From Erwinia persicina NBRC 102418 (GTDB taxonomy: Bacteria > Pseudomonadota > Gammaproteobacteria > Enterobacterales > Enterobacteriaceae), in contig NZ_BCTN01000006.1 of NCBI RefSeq assembly GCF_001571305.1, forward strand, positions 181,948 to 245,947: a DNA stretch of 64,000 bases. Reading direction: 5' to 3'. Under the pieces are notes generated by a model, which had not been told where the DNA came from, searched no databases, and saw nothing but the letters and a program-made list of their open reading frames with translations. The position numbers and the translations under genes were made by a program. This document shows positions 19,433-29,048 of this stretch, piece after piece. How positions within the stretch are numbered: the first letter of the stretch is position 1; each line of letters begins with the position of its first letter.

Positions 19433-20745
19433 GAGCGTTTCGCTGCTGCCATTAATGCTTCAATGTCATCGGCATCTTTTACCACCGTATCCGTGAGGTT
19501 TTCGTTACCTTCTGCGGTGATAATGATGTCATCTTCAATGCGTATGCCAATACCGCGATACTCAGCAGGCACATCGGCATCCGGGGCGATATACAGGCCA
19601 GGTTCAATAGTCAGCACCATACCGGGTTCGAGCAGACGATCGCGGTCGACGCCGTAATGACCGACATCATGCACGTCCAACCCCAGCCAGTGGCTCAGGC
19701 CATGCATAAAGAATTGCCGGTGTGCATTTTCTGCGATCAGGACGTCGACATCACCATGCAGAATGCCCAGCTTAACCAGCCCCGTGACCATCACTTCCAC
19801 CGCTGCCGCCGTCACTTCACGGATACTGGTACCCGGGCGATAGAGCGCCAGCGAACGGTATAAGGCGGCCAGGACGATATCGTAGAGCGCGCGCTGCGGC
19901 GCGGTAAATTTCCCCCCCACCGGGAAGGTGCGGGTAATATCTCCGGCATAGCCTTTCAGTTCACACCCAGCGTCGATCAGCACCAGTTGGCCGTCGCGCA
20001 TCTGACTCTCGTTTTCGGTGTAGTGCAGAATACAGCCATTATCCCCCGCGCCAACAATGGTGTTGTAGGACGGAAAACGCGCGCCGTGACGGTTGAATTC
20101 GTGGTGAATTTCCCCTTCGAGCTGGTATTCATACATCCCGGGACGGGCTTTCTGCATGGCGCGGGTATGTGCCAGCGCACTGATACGCCCGGCTTCACGC
20201 AGCACAGCCTGCTCTTCCGGCGATTTAATGAGACGCAGTTCATGAACCCACGGACGCCAGTCGGTTAGTGTCGCGGGCGCAGACAGGTTCTGTCGTGAAC
20301 CCCGACGCAGCACGTCCAGCGCGTTGAAGACGATGGTGTCGGAAAAGGCATACTGTCCCTGGGCATGGTAGATCACATCCAGCCCGTTCAACAGCAGGTG
20401 CAGTTGCTCGTTAATGTCACTCCAGGGAAGAGCACGATCGATCGCCAGCTTTTCCGGTGCAGCCTCCTGGCCCAGACGGCGGCCAAACCAGATCTCAGCC
20501 GTCAGATCCCGCACCCGATTAAACAGGACGCTGTGGCTGTGGTTATCTGCACTTTTGATCAGCAGCAGTGCCGACTCGGGTTCGTTGAATCCCGTGAAGT
20601 ACCAGAAATCACTGTTCTGTCGATACGGATACTCACTGTCATTACTGCGCGTTGCTTCCGGTGCGGCGAAAATAATCGCCGCGCTTGCCGGTGCCATCTT
20701 CGCTAACAGCGCCTGACGACGGCGCAAAAACTCCTGCTGGGTCAT
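19429..20745 (-). CDS. pepP: Xaa-Pro aminopeptidase PepP
   Basis: PepP removes N-terminal residues preceding proline using two manganese ions. The 438-residue protein (E. coli 441) has the N-terminal control domain and a C-terminal pita-bread domain. The metal ligands are visible in order: the two aspartates in LIDAGCELKGYAGDITRTF, the histidine in HGLSHWLGLDVHD, the glutamate in LTIEPGLYI and the last glutamate in GIRIEDD. It lies between ygfB and ubiH. Its presence in the ubi operon is the normal enterobacterial arrangement. Confidence 0.98.
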   Translation of the reverse strand: MTQQEFLRRRQALLAKMAPASAAIIFAAPEATRSNDSEYPYRQNSDFWYFTGFNEPESALLLIKSADNHSHSVLFNRVRDLTAEIWFGRRLGQEAAPEKLAIDRALPWSDINEQLHLLLNGLDVIYHAQGQYAFSDTIVFNALDVLRRGSRQNLSAPATLTDWRPWVHELRLIKSPEEQAVLREAGRISALAHTRAMQKARPGMYEYQLEGEIHHEFNRHGARFPSYNTIVGAGDNGCILHYTENESQMRDGQLVLIDAGCELKGYAGDITRTFPVGGKFTAPQRALYDIVLAALYRSLALYRPGTSIREVTAAAVEVMVTGLVKLGILHGDVDVLIAENAHRQFFMHGLSHWLGLDVHDVGHYGVDRDRLLEPGMVLTIEPGLYIAPDADVPAEYRGIGIRIEDDIIITAEGNENLTDTVVKDADDIEALMAAAKRS

Positions 20746-20802
20746 TTGACCTCCTGAATGCTGTTCCGTTAAATCACCACGGGCGGCCTGACGGACCGCC
20801 TC

Positions 20803-21381
20803 TTAGTGCAGCGTCGGCTTTTTCATCACGACATTGGTCGGCACGGCGCGGGTAAAGGTGTCATGACACAGCAGTGCAGCCACACGCACATACTCAATGA
20901 CCTCTTCCAGCGACTGTTCCAGTTCTTCCTGATCTTCATCTTCATCATAACCGAGCTGGGCAATGGTGCGCAGATCGTCGATGGCTTCTCCGGTTTCCCC
21001 TTTCACCTGGCCAATTTTAGGCTGTACAACGCCCAGGCCAAGCAGGAAATGGTTCACCCAACCTGCCAGCGCATCGGCACGATCAAAAACGGTGATGTCG
21101 TCATCTTCCGGCAGGTAAAGCTGGAACAGAAAGCCTTCATCTTCCAGTGTATTACCAATCGCTTCGTGCATCTCCTGCAGGGGCTGCGCCAGCGTTTGCG
21201 AAAACGCCATGCCCTCATTGGTCAGGTCGTGCATCAGCGTTTGCCAGCTGCTGTCATGGTTGCCGCCGCAGATCAATCCGCTGATCAGGCCATGCATCTC
21301 GGCAGGGGTCATTCCTACGCCCTGCTGCGTCAGTACTGAGGCCAGCGTGTTGTAGCCCGGCATAATGTTCGTTAGTGACAT
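20803..21381 (-). CDS. ygfB: UPF0149 family protein YgfB
   Basis: A 192-residue acidic protein of the UPF0149/YgfB family. In Pseudomonas a YgfB protein affects ampDh3 expression and beta-lactam resistance; the role in enterobacteria is not settled. Family segments [23 protein letters not shown] and [13 protein letters not shown] are all present. No membrane segments are seen. It is the first gene of the ygfB-pepP-ubiH-ubiI run and is divergent from zapA. Confidence 0.93.
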   Translation of the reverse strand: MSLTNIMPGYNTLASVLTQQGVGMTPAEMHGLISGLICGGNHDSSWQTLMHDLTNEGMAFSQTLAQPLQEMHEAIGNTLEDEGFLFQLYLPEDDDITVFDRADALAGWVNHFLLGLGVVQPKIGQVKGETGEAIDDLRTIAQLGYDEDEDQEELEQSLEEVIEYVRVAALLCHDTFTRAVPTNVVMKKPTLH

Positions 21382-21551
21382 GGGTTTTGTTCGTCGTTGG
21401 CTGGTTAAGTTCGTGGTATGCTACCACCAGGTGCCTCAACGATTCCAGAAAGGGGTTGTTTCTTATATTAGGGGTAGTTATAGTAGCGCCCCTCCCAAGC
21501 CCTTGAGCGGTAAGGGTGATGGCGGGCGCAGTAATCAGTCAGGAAGGTGGC

Positions 21552-21881
21552 ATGTCTGCACAACCGGTAGATATTCAAATTTTTGGCCGTTCATTAAGAG
21601 TAAATTGTCCGCCCGAACAGCAAGATGCGCTGAATCTGGCTGCCGAAGACCTCAATCAACGGTTGCAAGACTTAAAAGTTCGCACTAGAGTCACTAATAC
21701 CGAGCAACTGGTATTTATTGCTGCACTGAACATTTGCCATGAACTGGCGCAGGAAAAAGTCAAAACCCGTGACTATGCGTCGAACATGGAACAACGAATT
21801 CGGATGCTGCAACAGACCATTGAACAGGCATTGCTTGAGCAAGGTCGCATAACTGAACGTACGGGTGCGAAGTTCGAATAA
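21552..21881 (+). CDS. zapA: Cell division protein ZapA
   Basis: ZapA crosslinks FtsZ protofilaments at the division ring and recruits ZapB. The ATG at 21552 gives 109 residues beginning [14 protein letters not shown], and an AGGAAGG ribosome site precedes it, so upstream ATGs are rejected. The N-terminal globular domain is followed by a coiled coil (about residues 70-100, [19 protein letters not shown]). The zapA-ssrS-ygfA order is conserved in enterobacteria. Confidence 0.97.
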   Translation: MSAQPVDIQIFGRSLRVNCPPEQQDALNLAAEDLNQRLQDLKVRTRVTNTEQLVFIAALNICHELAQEKVKTRDYASNMEQRIRMLQQTIEQALLEQGRITERTGAKFE

Positions 21882-21923
21882 CACTTCAACGTTAGCTGTG
21901 ATACAGTGACGGTGAAGTAAAAA

Positions 21924-22107
21924 ATTCTCTGAGATGTTTGCAAGCGGGCCCGTCCCCTGAGCCGATAATTAATACCAAACAGAGTGTGACGCTCTGTAAC
22001 CTGTGCGCAAGCTCGGTTCGTCCGAGAAGCCTGATGGTTACGACGGCATACTCACCTTGAACCATGGGTTCAAGGGTTACAGCCTGCGGCGGCATCTCGG
22101 AGATTCC
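21924..22107 (+). ncRNA. ssrS: 6S RNA
   Basis: 6S RNA binds sigma-70 RNA polymerase and represses transcription in stationary phase. The segment begins ATTCTCTGAGATGTTTGCAA and ends GGCATCTCGGAGATTCC, so the two ends pair into the long terminal stem. The internal TTGAACC...GGGTTCAAGG and the CTCGGTTCGTCCGAGAAGCC region match E. coli 6S RNA closely, while the central part is diverged. Length is about 184 nt. Position between zapA and ygfA is the conserved one. Exact ends are uncertain by a few bases. Confidence 0.96.
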
Positions 22108-22198
22108 CACGTTTTATCTCCACTCTTTTTTCTGGTATTTACACTCTCTGCAAGACCCGGCAATCTGAAGACACCCTTTGCTTTTGGAGTGGCCAGCT

Positions 22199-22786
22199 AT
22201 GAGCCTCCTTCTTCGCGACCGTCAGGATATCCGCACCCATATCCGCCACCTCCGGCGAGAACTCAGCCATGAACAGCAGCAGCTTGCTGCCGTGCAGGTC
22301 GCTGACCATGCGCTGAATTTTGCCCCGGTACAGCAGGCGAAGAATATTGCGCTGTTTCTTTCTGTCGACGGTGAAATCAATACCCGGCCGCTGATTGCCA
22401 AACTCTGGCAGCGTAAGCAGCGGGTTTATCTTCCGGTTCTGCACCCTTTTTCTCGCGGTCAGCTGTTGTTCCTGCGTTACGATGAACACACCGAACTGCG
22501 CAATAACCGCCTGCGCATACCCGAACCGCCGCTGGATATCCGTCATTTGCTGCCGCTCAGTGAGCTGGACGTGCTGATGGTACCGCTGGTGGCGTTTGAT
22601 GCCGGCGGTCAGCGTCTGGGTATGGGGGGCGGGTTTTATGACAGAACGCTGCAGAACTGGCAGCAGCACGGCTTTCTGCCGGTGGGTCTGGCGCATGACT
22701 GTCAGCAGGTGGAACGCTTACCCGTCGCGGAGTGGGATGTCCCATTACCGGCGTTGATCACGCCGTCCAGGCTGTGGCAGTGGTGA
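22199..22786 (+). CDS. ygfA: 5-formyltetrahydrofolate cyclo-ligase (YgfA/Fau)
   Basis: This enzyme converts 5-formyl-THF to 5,10-methenyl-THF with ATP, recycling the dead-end folate made by serine hydroxymethyltransferase. The motif LGMGGGFYDRTLQ near the C-terminal third forms the nucleotide-binding loop. The ATG at 22199 gives 195 residues and has a GGAG site; an upstream TTG in frame is less likely. It lies 91 bases after 6S RNA and may be processed from the same transcript, as in E. coli. Confidence 0.94.
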   Translation: MSLLLRDRQDIRTHIRHLRRELSHEQQQLAAVQVADHALNFAPVQQAKNIALFLSVDGEINTRPLIAKLWQRKQRVYLPVLHPFSRGQLLFLRYDEHTELRNNRLRIPEPPLDIRHLLPLSELDVLMVPLVAFDAGGQRLGMGGGFYDRTLQNWQQHGFLPVGLAHDCQQVERLPVAEWDVPLPALITPSRLWQW

Positions 22787-22793
22787 AGCAAAA

Positions 22794-22858
22794 GGGGCGA
22801 CTCAAAAAGTCGCCCCTCAGGGGTATTGTACCGGTGCTGACCTTCTTATTCGGTCAGC
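22794..22858. terminator. Two hairpins between ygfA and serA
   Basis: A perfect 9-bp stem GGGGCGACT/AGTCGCCCC (22794-22802/22808-22816) with loop CAAAA is followed by GCTGACC/GGTCAGC (22836-22842/22852-22858), a GGCTGACC-family member. They separate the convergent genes ygfA and serA. No long T-run is present. Confidence 0.6.
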
Positions 22859-22865
22859 CCGTCTG

Positions 22866-24104
22866 TCAGTACAACAAACGTGCGCGTACAGTGCCCGGAA
22901 TAGCCTTCATCAGCTGCAGGGCTTTATCAGCCACATCCTGCGGGGCATCGACGTCGATGACCACATAGCCCATCTGCGGCGTGGTTTGCAGATACTGGGC
23001 AGAGATATTGATCCCCTGCTCGGCAAAGATCAGGTTGATTGCTGTCAGCACACCGGGACGGTTCTCATGGATGTGCATCAGACGGCTGGCATTTGCGCCG
23101 TGCATCGGCAGTGAGGCTTCCGGGAAGTTAACGGCAGACAGCGTCGAGCCATTGTCTGAGTATTTCGCCAGTTTACCAGCCACTTCAATACCAATGTTTT
23201 CCTGTGCTTCCTGCGTGGAGCCCCCGATATGTGGTGTCAGGATCACGTTATCAAACTCACACAGCGGCGAGTTGAACGGGTCGCTGTTGGTCGCCGGCTC
23301 TTCCGGGAAGACGTCAATCGCCGCCCCGGCCAGGTGCCCGGTGGCCAGGACGTGACACAGGGCCGGGATATCGACCACGGTACCGCGCGAAGCATTGATC
23401 AGCAGCGCACCCGGCTTCATCAGCGCCAGTTCGTCCGGCCCCATCATATTCTGGGTAGACGGTGTTTCCGGCACGTGCAGGCTCACCACGTCGCTCATAT
23501 TCAGCAGGTCGGAGAGATGCTGTACCTGGGTCGCATTACCCAGTGGCAGTTTGCTTTCGATATCGTAGAAGAAGACATGCATCCCGAGGCTTTCCGCCAG
23601 CACGCCCAGCTGCATACCAATGTGACCGTAACCGATGATCCCCAGCTTTTTGCCGCGAGCTTCATAGGAACCCACCGCCAGCTTATGCCACTGGCCCCGG
23701 TGTGCTTTGGCATTGGCCGCCGGCACGCCGCGCAGCATCAGCAGCAGTTCACCGATAACCAGTTCAGCCACGGATCGGGTGTTGGAGAAAGGTGCGTTAA
23801 ACACCGGAATGCCGCGCTTCGCCGCCGCATTGAGATCCACCTGGTTGGTACCGATGCAGAAGCAACCCACCGCAACCAGTTTTTCTGCTGCGGCGAAGAT
23901 CTCTTCGGTGAGGTGGGTACGCGAACGCAGCCCGATGAAGTGCGCATCGCGGATGGACTCTTTCAGTGCTTCGCTGTCCAGTGCGCCCTTGTGAAATTCA
24001 ATGTTGGTGTAGCCAGCAGAACGCAGATTATCAACTGCACTCTGGTGAACGCCTTCCACCAGCAGGAATTTAATCTTGTCTTTCTCCAGTGATACTTTTG
24101 CCAT
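22866..24104 (-). CDS. serA: D-3-phosphoglycerate dehydrogenase SerA
   Basis: SerA commits 3-phosphoglycerate to serine synthesis and is feedback-inhibited by serine. The 412-residue product (E. coli 410) has a split substrate domain around an NAD-binding domain with LGIIGYGHIGMQLG, the catalytic histidine region TPHIGGSTQEAQ, and a C-terminal ACT domain (from about residue 340, MHIHENRPGVL) that binds serine. It is transcribed alone, convergent with ygfA. Its product supplies glycine and one-carbon units used by gcvTHP nearby. Confidence 0.98.
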   Translation of the reverse strand: MAKVSLEKDKIKFLLVEGVHQSAVDNLRSAGYTNIEFHKGALDSEALKESIRDAHFIGLRSRTHLTEEIFAAAEKLVAVGCFCIGTNQVDLNAAAKRGIPVFNAPFSNTRSVAELVIGELLLMLRGVPAANAKAHRGQWHKLAVGSYEARGKKLGIIGYGHIGMQLGVLAESLGMHVFFYDIESKLPLGNATQVQHLSDLLNMSDVVSLHVPETPSTQNMMGPDELALMKPGALLINASRGTVVDIPALCHVLATGHLAGAAIDVFPEEPATNSDPFNSPLCEFDNVILTPHIGGSTQEAQENIGIEVAGKLAKYSDNGSTLSAVNFPEASLPMHGANASRLMHIHENRPGVLTAINLIFAEQGINISAQYLQTTPQMGYVVIDVDAPQDVADKALQLMKAIPGTVRARLLY

Positions 24105-24438
24105 TTCCCGACCCTATTTAGCAGACTTCAGATGTGGCTTAATCCCCAGGCTTTCCCGTTTACAGGCGTAACATCAGCCTGCAGAAAGGATAAAACAGCG
24201 GGGAGATAAGATAGCCTTCTGTCAAAATAACAAAATTTACGCCCGCAGCAATACAAACGATTGCCTGGCTGCCAGCATGGCAACACGGTCGGCCAGAACA
24301 TTGCGATAGAAAATCATGGTGCAGCGCGAACCATCAGGAGGATCGCGCTTCAGGCAGCCCGAATGTGACATAAGTCACTAAATATTGCCTGCAAAAGAAA
24401 AGATGTTTTTTAGATAAAAATAACTGCCCGCGGGCAGA
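24105..24438. other. serA upstream region
   Basis: A 334-base non-coding stretch between rpiA (whose stop is at its right end) and serA. The half next to serA holds the leader and promoter, with A/T-rich patches. In E. coli serA is Lrp-controlled, but I could not place sites by eye. A perfect 14-base palindrome CTGCCCGCGGGCAG lies at 24423-24436, immediately after the rpiA stop. It could be a hairpin end for rpiA or a protein-binding site. Confidence 0.4.
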
Positions 24439-25098
24439 TCATTTTTGAATGGTTTGCACGCCGTCAGCCGTCCCGATCAACGCAACATCGGCGCAGCGGG
24501 CAGCAAACAGCCCGACAGTGACCACTCCAGGCAGCGCGTTAATCGCCGTTTCCAGACGCACAGGGTCGATAATTTTTAGATTATGCACGTCGAGAATAAT
24601 GTTGCCGTTGTCGGTTACCACGTTTTGACGGTATTCCGGCTGCCCACCCAGCTTGACCAGCTCACGGGCGACATACGACCTCGCCATAGGGATCACCTCA
24701 ACCGGCAGCGGGAAGCGCCCCAGCACATCCACCTGCTTGGAGGCATCGGCAATACAGATAAAGCGATCGGCCACGGCAGCGATAATCTTTTCGCGCGTCA
24801 GCGCCGCGCCGCCACCTTTGATCATCTGCATCTGACCGTTGATTTCGTCTGCGCCGTCCACATACACGGACAATTCGTCGATTTCGTTCAGATCAAAGAC
24901 GTGGATGCCATACTCTTTCAGTTTGGCCGTGGAGGCTTCCGAACTGGAAACAGCGCCTTCAATCTGATGTTTAATCGAGGCCAGAGCATCAATAAAATGC
25001 GCAGCGGTCGACCCCGTTCCCACCCCTACGATGGTGCCCGGCGTGACGTAGTCCAGTGCAGCCCAGCCTACGGCTTTTTTCAGTTCATCCTGTGTCAT
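24439..25098 (-). CDS. rpiA: Ribose-5-phosphate isomerase A
   Basis: RpiA interconverts ribulose-5-phosphate and ribose-5-phosphate in the pentose phosphate pathway, partnering functionally with TktA encoded 10 kb away. It has 219 residues, identical to the E. coli length. The phosphate-binding GVGTGSTA motif is near residue 26, and catalytic segments DGADEING and [11 protein letters not shown] are present. It is monocistronic and divergent from argP. Confidence 0.98.
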   Translation of the reverse strand: MTQDELKKAVGWAALDYVTPGTIVGVGTGSTAAHFIDALASIKHQIEGAVSSSEASTAKLKEYGIHVFDLNEIDELSVYVDGADEINGQMQMIKGGGAALTREKIIAAVADRFICIADASKQVDVLGRFPLPVEVIPMARSYVARELVKLGGQPEYRQNVVTDNGNIILDVHNLKIIDPVRLETAINALPGVVTVGLFAARCADVALIGTADGVQTIQK

Positions 25099-25300
25099 GG
25101 TATGTTTAAAACCTGTGAGTCACTGTGTGCGCGTAGTATAAAGCAACGCTGAGAAAAAAAACCGCCTTACGCGGTCTTTGATTAACAGGAATGGAACCCA
25201 CCCCACAAAGTGGCGGATTGGTCAGTGATGCCAGCCAAAGGCAAAACATGAAAAATATGGCATAGTGCAGAACCACACCTGAAAGAGAGTACAACGATTA

Positions 25301-26200
25301 ATGAAACGCCCGGATTATCGAACGCTTCAGGCGCTGGATGCAGTGATTCGTGAACGCGGCTTTGAACGCGCCGCGCAAAAGCTCTGTATTACCCAGTCAG
25401 CGGTCTCGCAGCGTATCAAGCAGCTTGAGAATATGTTCGGCCAGCCTCTGCTGGTGCGAACCGTACCGCCGCGCCCGACAGAGCAGGGCCAGAAGCTGCT
25501 GGCCTTACTGCACCAGGTGGAGCTGCTGGAAGAAGAGTGGCTCGGGGACGATATCAGCGGCACCACGCCCCTGCTGCTGTCGCTGGCGGTGAACGCCGAC
25601 AGTCTGGCGACCTGGCTGCTTCCCGCGCTGAAAACCGTACTGACCGATTCCCCGGTGCGCCTGAATCTTCAGGTGGAAGATGAAACCCGGACTCAGGAAC
25701 GCCTGCGCCGTGGGGAGGTTGTGGGTGCCGTCAGTATCCAGCCGCAACCGCTCCCCAGCTGTCTGGTGGATCAGTTGGGTGCGCTCGACTATCTGTTTGT
25801 GGGATCGAAGGAGTTTGCCGCCCGCTACTTCCCGAATGGCGTGACGCGCTCTGCGCTGCTGAAAGCCCCGGCAGTGGCCTTTGATCATCTGGATGATATG
25901 CATCAGGCATTTTTACAGCAGAACTTTGACCTGTCACCGGGCAGCGTGCCCTGCCACATCGTTAACTCGTCGGAAGCGTTTGTCCAGCTGGCCCGTCAGG
26001 GCACCACCTGCTGTATGATCCCGCATCTGCAAATCGAACGCGAGCTGGCGGAAGGCGAGTTGATTGATTTAACCCCGGGTCTGTTGCAGCGCCGGATGCT
26101 GTACTGGCACCGCTTTGCGCCGGAAAGCCGCCTGATGCGTAAGGTGACGGACGCGCTGCTGGCGCACGGCCATCGCGTACTGCGTCAGGATACAGAATAA
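25301..26200 (+). CDS. argP: LysR-type regulator ArgP (IciA)
   Basis: ArgP activates argO with arginine as co-effector and is blocked by lysine; it also controls other amino acid and nucleotide genes. The 299-residue protein has an N-terminal winged helix ([25 protein letters not shown], quoted here in part as SQRIKQLE) and a C-terminal effector domain with the [20 protein letters not shown] segment. Its target argO is about 1 kb downstream on the opposite strand. argP itself is divergent from rpiA. Confidence 0.97.
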   Translation: MKRPDYRTLQALDAVIRERGFERAAQKLCITQSAVSQRIKQLENMFGQPLLVRTVPPRPTEQGQKLLALLHQVELLEEEWLGDDISGTTPLLLSLAVNADSLATWLLPALKTVLTDSPVRLNLQVEDETRTQERLRRGEVVGAVSIQPQPLPSCLVDQLGALDYLFVGSKEFAARYFPNGVTRSALLKAPAVAFDHLDDMHQAFLQQNFDLSPGSVPCHIVNSSEAFVQLARQGTTCCMIPHLQIERELAEGELIDLTPGLLQRRMLYWHRFAPESRLMRKVTDALLAHGHRVLRQDTE

Positions 26201-26271
26201 CCCCCTGTCAGGGTCGGGGCCGACCTCAGGGGGGATTCTCCCAGGGGCTGACCGTGGTTGTCGGTCAGCCC
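26201..26271. terminator. Two hairpins between argP and yggE
   Basis: CCCCCTG/CAGGGGG (26201-26207/26227-26233) starts immediately after the argP stop codon. It is followed by GGGCTGACC/GGTCAGCCC (26245-26253/26263-26271), a perfect GGCTGACC-family stem with an eight-to-nine-base loop. They separate the convergent genes argP and yggE. Confidence 0.6.
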
Positions 26272-26279
26272 ACCCGGCA

Positions 26280-27005
26280 TTAAGGGTTACGCTGCAGCTC
26301 AAACACCACATCGACCTGATCGTCAAAATGAATACTCTGCTGTTCGTAAGTCTGCGCAGCAGAGGTCATCGGTGCCGCGTCGGCGGCCTTGTACATCCGG
26401 GCCATCGGCATTGGCTGATAGTTAGCAACATGGTAGCGAATGCTGTACACCGGGCCCAGCTTGCTGCCGAAGCCCTGCGCCAGATCCCCTGCCTGCTTCA
26501 CCGCATCGTCAATGGCGGCTTTACGCGCCTTGGCTTTGTACTCTTCCGGATTAGCAACGCCCAGTTCCACGGAACGGATCTCATTCAGGCCAGATTTCAG
26601 CGCACCGTCCAGCAGCTCATTCAGCTTATCCAGATGACGCAGCGTCACCTGAACCTGACGCACGGCACGGTAGCCTTTCAGTACGGACTTACCGTCTTTC
26701 AGGTAATCATATTCTGGCTGAGTCCGCAGGTTGGCGGCATTGATATCTTTCTTCTCGATACCGCTTTTATCCAGGAAGTCAAAATACTGCTGTACGCGGC
26801 TGTCAGCCTGTTTCTTCGCTTCGCCAGCATCTTTAGCAGACACACTGACTTCAATCGCGAGGGTGGCGATATCCGGCGCAGCATCCACGCTGGACTGACC
26901 GGAGGTCACGACGTGTGGGCCATTCGGTAGTTCATCTGCCTGTACAGCCAGTGGCAGCGTGCCTAATCCAATCATTGCGGCCAGAGCCAGTTTAGTGAGC
27001 TTCAA
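26280..27005 (-). CDS. yggE: Periplasmic SIMPL-domain protein YggE
   Basis: YggE is an exported SIMPL (DUF541) protein reported in E. coli to lower oxidative stress. I place the start at a TTG (5' end 27005): a GGAGG site ends five bases before it, and the resulting N-terminus MKLTKLALAAMIGLGTLPLA aligns with the E. coli signal peptide. An in-frame ATG four codons upstream overlaps that ribosome site and would insert MEDA before the signal peptide. This gives 241 residues (E. coli 246). The signal peptide probably ends at VQA. The rest carries the GPHVVTSGQ and YRAVRQVQVTLR family segments. Confidence 0.9.
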   Translation of the reverse strand: MKLTKLALAAMIGLGTLPLAVQADELPNGPHVVTSGQSSVDAAPDIATLAIEVSVSAKDAGEAKKQADSRVQQYFDFLDKSGIEKKDINAANLRTQPEYDYLKDGKSVLKGYRAVRQVQVTLRHLDKLNELLDGALKSGLNEIRSVELGVANPEEYKAKARKAAIDDAVKQAGDLAQGFGSKLGPVYSIRYHVANYQPMPMARMYKAADAAPMTSAAQTYEQQSIHFDDQVDVVFELQRNP

Positions 27006-27163
27006 AGCATCCTCCATGGGTTCATCATCAGCGAGAACGCTACCGGATAAAAACGGGTTGCGGTAGCGAATTGTTCCGTCAACATCTGGCGGTACAAGAT
27101 ATTTTAGTGCGCATTGGCGCGTCACACTAGGACATCAATTCTGATAGTGAGTTCCTGCTGGCA

Positions 27164-27778
27164 TCATGAGAGTGCCTGTAAGGCCAGTTTGAGCGCAATC
27201 CCCCACATCACCACCCCAACCAGCAGGTTGATAACACGCTGGGCGCGCGCGGTATTGAGCAGCGGTGCCAGCCAGGCCGCCAGCAGCGCCAGGCCGAAAA
27301 ACCACAGCACGGAGGCACTGGCAGAGCCGAGGGCGAACCAGCGGCGGGCTTCTGCCGGCAGCTGTCCCCCCAGGCTCCCCAGCACCACAAACGTATCCAG
27401 GTAAACGTGCGGGTTAAGCCAGGTGACCGCCATCATCGTGGCGACAATCCGCCAGCGTCCCTGCTTCAGCGCGGCCGCAGAGGCCAGCTGCACGTCACCA
27501 CTGAATGCGGTACGCAGCGCGCCCCAGCCGTACCACAGCAGGAAGGCGACGCCGCCCCAGGTCACTACGTTCAGCAGCAGCGCGGACTGATTAAGCAGCG
27601 CGCTACCGCCAAAGATGCCGCCACAGATCAGCACAATATCACTCAGGGTGCAGAGCGCGGCGGTCATCAGATGATACTGACGACGTACGCCCTGATTCAT
27701 CACAAACGCGTTCTGCGGCCCCAGCGGAAGAATAAGCGCCGCGCCCATGGCAACGCCCTGAAAAAACACCGATAACAC
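27164..27778 (-). CDS. argO: Arginine exporter ArgO
   Basis: ArgO is a LysE-family exporter that releases arginine and canavanine. The protein has about six membrane helices; the LysE-type motif [11 protein letters not shown] lies near the N-terminus and the conserved [12 protein letters not shown] segment is in the middle. A GTG at 27778 is preferred over another GTG three codons upstream because a GAGGTGA site ends five bases before it and the protein then begins [12 protein letters not shown], matching E. coli. This gives 204 residues. Activation by ArgP is expected. Confidence 0.93.
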   Translation of the reverse strand: MLSVFFQGVAMGAALILPLGPQNAFVMNQGVRRQYHLMTAALCTLSDIVLICGGIFGGSALLNQSALLLNVVTWGGVAFLLWYGWGALRTAFSGDVQLASAAALKQGRWRIVATMMAVTWLNPHVYLDTFVVLGSLGGQLPAEARRWFALGSASASVLWFFGLALLAAWLAPLLNTARAQRVINLLVGVVMWGIALKLALQALS

Positions 27779-27936
27779 AATAATCACCTCACCGTTTTCG
27801 ATTTTGGCAAAGTGTATAGGGACTTAATTATTAGTGGAAATTGAAAGATTTAATGCCTTATAAAAAATACTAATACTTACGCCTTCACCCCATAAACACG
27901 AGCGCAACGTCATGCCTCCGGTTTTCTCATTTTGGG

Positions 27937-27973
27937 CAAAAAAAAGCCCCCTGACGGTCTGGGTCAGAGGGCT
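27937..27973 (-). terminator. Intrinsic terminator of mscS
   Basis: An 11-bp stem with one mismatch, AGCCCCCTGAC/GTCAGAGGGCT (27945-27955/27963-27973), is followed on the minus strand by eight T residues. It lies 17 bases after the mscS stop. Confidence 0.8.
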
Positions 27974-27990
27974 GGCGTCACGGTGTTGAA

Positions 27991-28866
27991 TTAGTCCTGA
28001 GCCTGAACCGCCTGCTCCGGTGTTTTCACTTGATGCAGATGCACGTCCATCTGCGGATAAGGAATGCCGATATTATTTGCATCCAGCGTACGCTTGAAGT
28101 TTTTCATCAGGTCCCAGTAAACATCCTGCAGGTCACCCGCTTTGCTCCAGCAGCGCACCACAAAGTTCACTGAAGAGGCACCCAGCTCATTCAGGCCAAT
28201 CTGCACGCCGCGCTCCTGCAACACGCGCGGTTCGGCATCAACCACCTCACGCAGCAGTTTCAGCACCTGGTCGACATCGGCATCATAAGCCACCCCGATA
28301 ATAAACTCGTTCCGGCGTTCCGGCTCACGCGAAAAATTGATGATGTTTCCGGCGATGATTTTGCCGTTCGGCACCACCACGATTTTGCCATCCGCACTTC
28401 TCAGCGTGGTGGAGAAAATCTGCACATTGAGCACTGTACCCATAACGCCGCCAAGGTCGACAAACTCACCCGCACGGAAGGGACGGAAGGTCACCAGCAG
28501 CACGCCCGCAGCGAGGTTAGACAGCGACCCTTGCAGTGCCAGCGCAAAGGCAAAGCCTGCGGCAGCCAGCGCGGCGATCACCGATGCGGTCTGTACGCCA
28601 ACGCGGCCCATGGCGGCAATCAGTGTAAAGGCAATGATGCCGTAGCGCACCAGACCGGAAAGGAAATCCGCCACGGTTGGGTCGATTTTTCGTGTTACCA
28701 GGAGCTTATTAACAGCATTAGAAATAAAGCGGGCGGCAATCATCCCGATGATAACAATGACAATAGCCGCAACAATATTTACCGCATAACTCAGCAGTAA
28801 TGCCTGGTTGCGTACCAGCCATCCGCCTGCATTATTCAGGCCGTTTACCACATTTAACTCGTCCAT
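27991..28866 (-). CDS. mscS: Small-conductance mechanosensitive channel MscS
   Basis: MscS forms a heptameric inner-membrane channel that opens under tension to relieve hypo-osmotic shock. The 291-residue protein (E. coli 286) has three N-terminal helices and a cytoplasmic cage domain. Numbering matches E. coli up to the pore, so TM3 can be read directly: Ala98, Ala101, Ala102, Gly104, Phe105, Ala106, Ala108, Leu109, Gln112, Gly113. Compared with E. coli, Gly101 and Gly108 are Ala and the gate residue Leu105 is Phe. The lipid-facing and hinge segment [13 protein letters not shown] is conserved. The gene is monocistronic. Confidence 0.96.
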   Translation of the reverse strand: MDELNVVNGLNNAGGWLVRNQALLLSYAVNIVAAIVIVIIGMIAARFISNAVNKLLVTRKIDPTVADFLSGLVRYGIIAFTLIAAMGRVGVQTASVIAALAAAGFAFALALQGSLSNLAAGVLLVTFRPFRAGEFVDLGGVMGTVLNVQIFSTTLRSADGKIVVVPNGKIIAGNIINFSREPERRNEFIIGVAYDADVDQVLKLLREVVDAEPRVLQERGVQIGLNELGASSVNFVVRCWSKAGDLQDVYWDLMKNFKRTLDANNIGIPYPQMDVHLHQVKTPEQAVQAQD

Positions 28867-29007
28867 TACCCTGTCCTGTTGTTTGCCCTGAGCGGGCGTT
28901 CAATTCACTGCCGCTGTAACGACAACCGGTGGAGTTAAGGGTAAACAAGAATTGTTGTTGTGCCAAACAAGTCACACAATTACTTAAAAATTCCGGATTT
29001 AGCGTAT

Positions 29008-29034
29008 AAAAAAAGGCCCATCAGGGCCTTTTTT
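29008..29034. terminator. Bidirectional terminator after fbaA
   Basis: AAAAAAGGCCC/GGGCCTTTTTT stem (29009-29019/29024-29034) with an ATCA tetraloop. The A- and T-runs flank the GC stem on both sides, so it can act in both directions. It lies 15 bases beyond the fbaA stop and ends the epd-pgk-fbaA transcript. Confidence 0.88.
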
Positions 29035-29048
29035 AACCAAAGGGGAGA

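Noticed and set aside
23229..24092. 287-codon plus-strand open frame opposite serA
   Set aside because: Antisense shadow with Gln/His-rich composition and no start signal.
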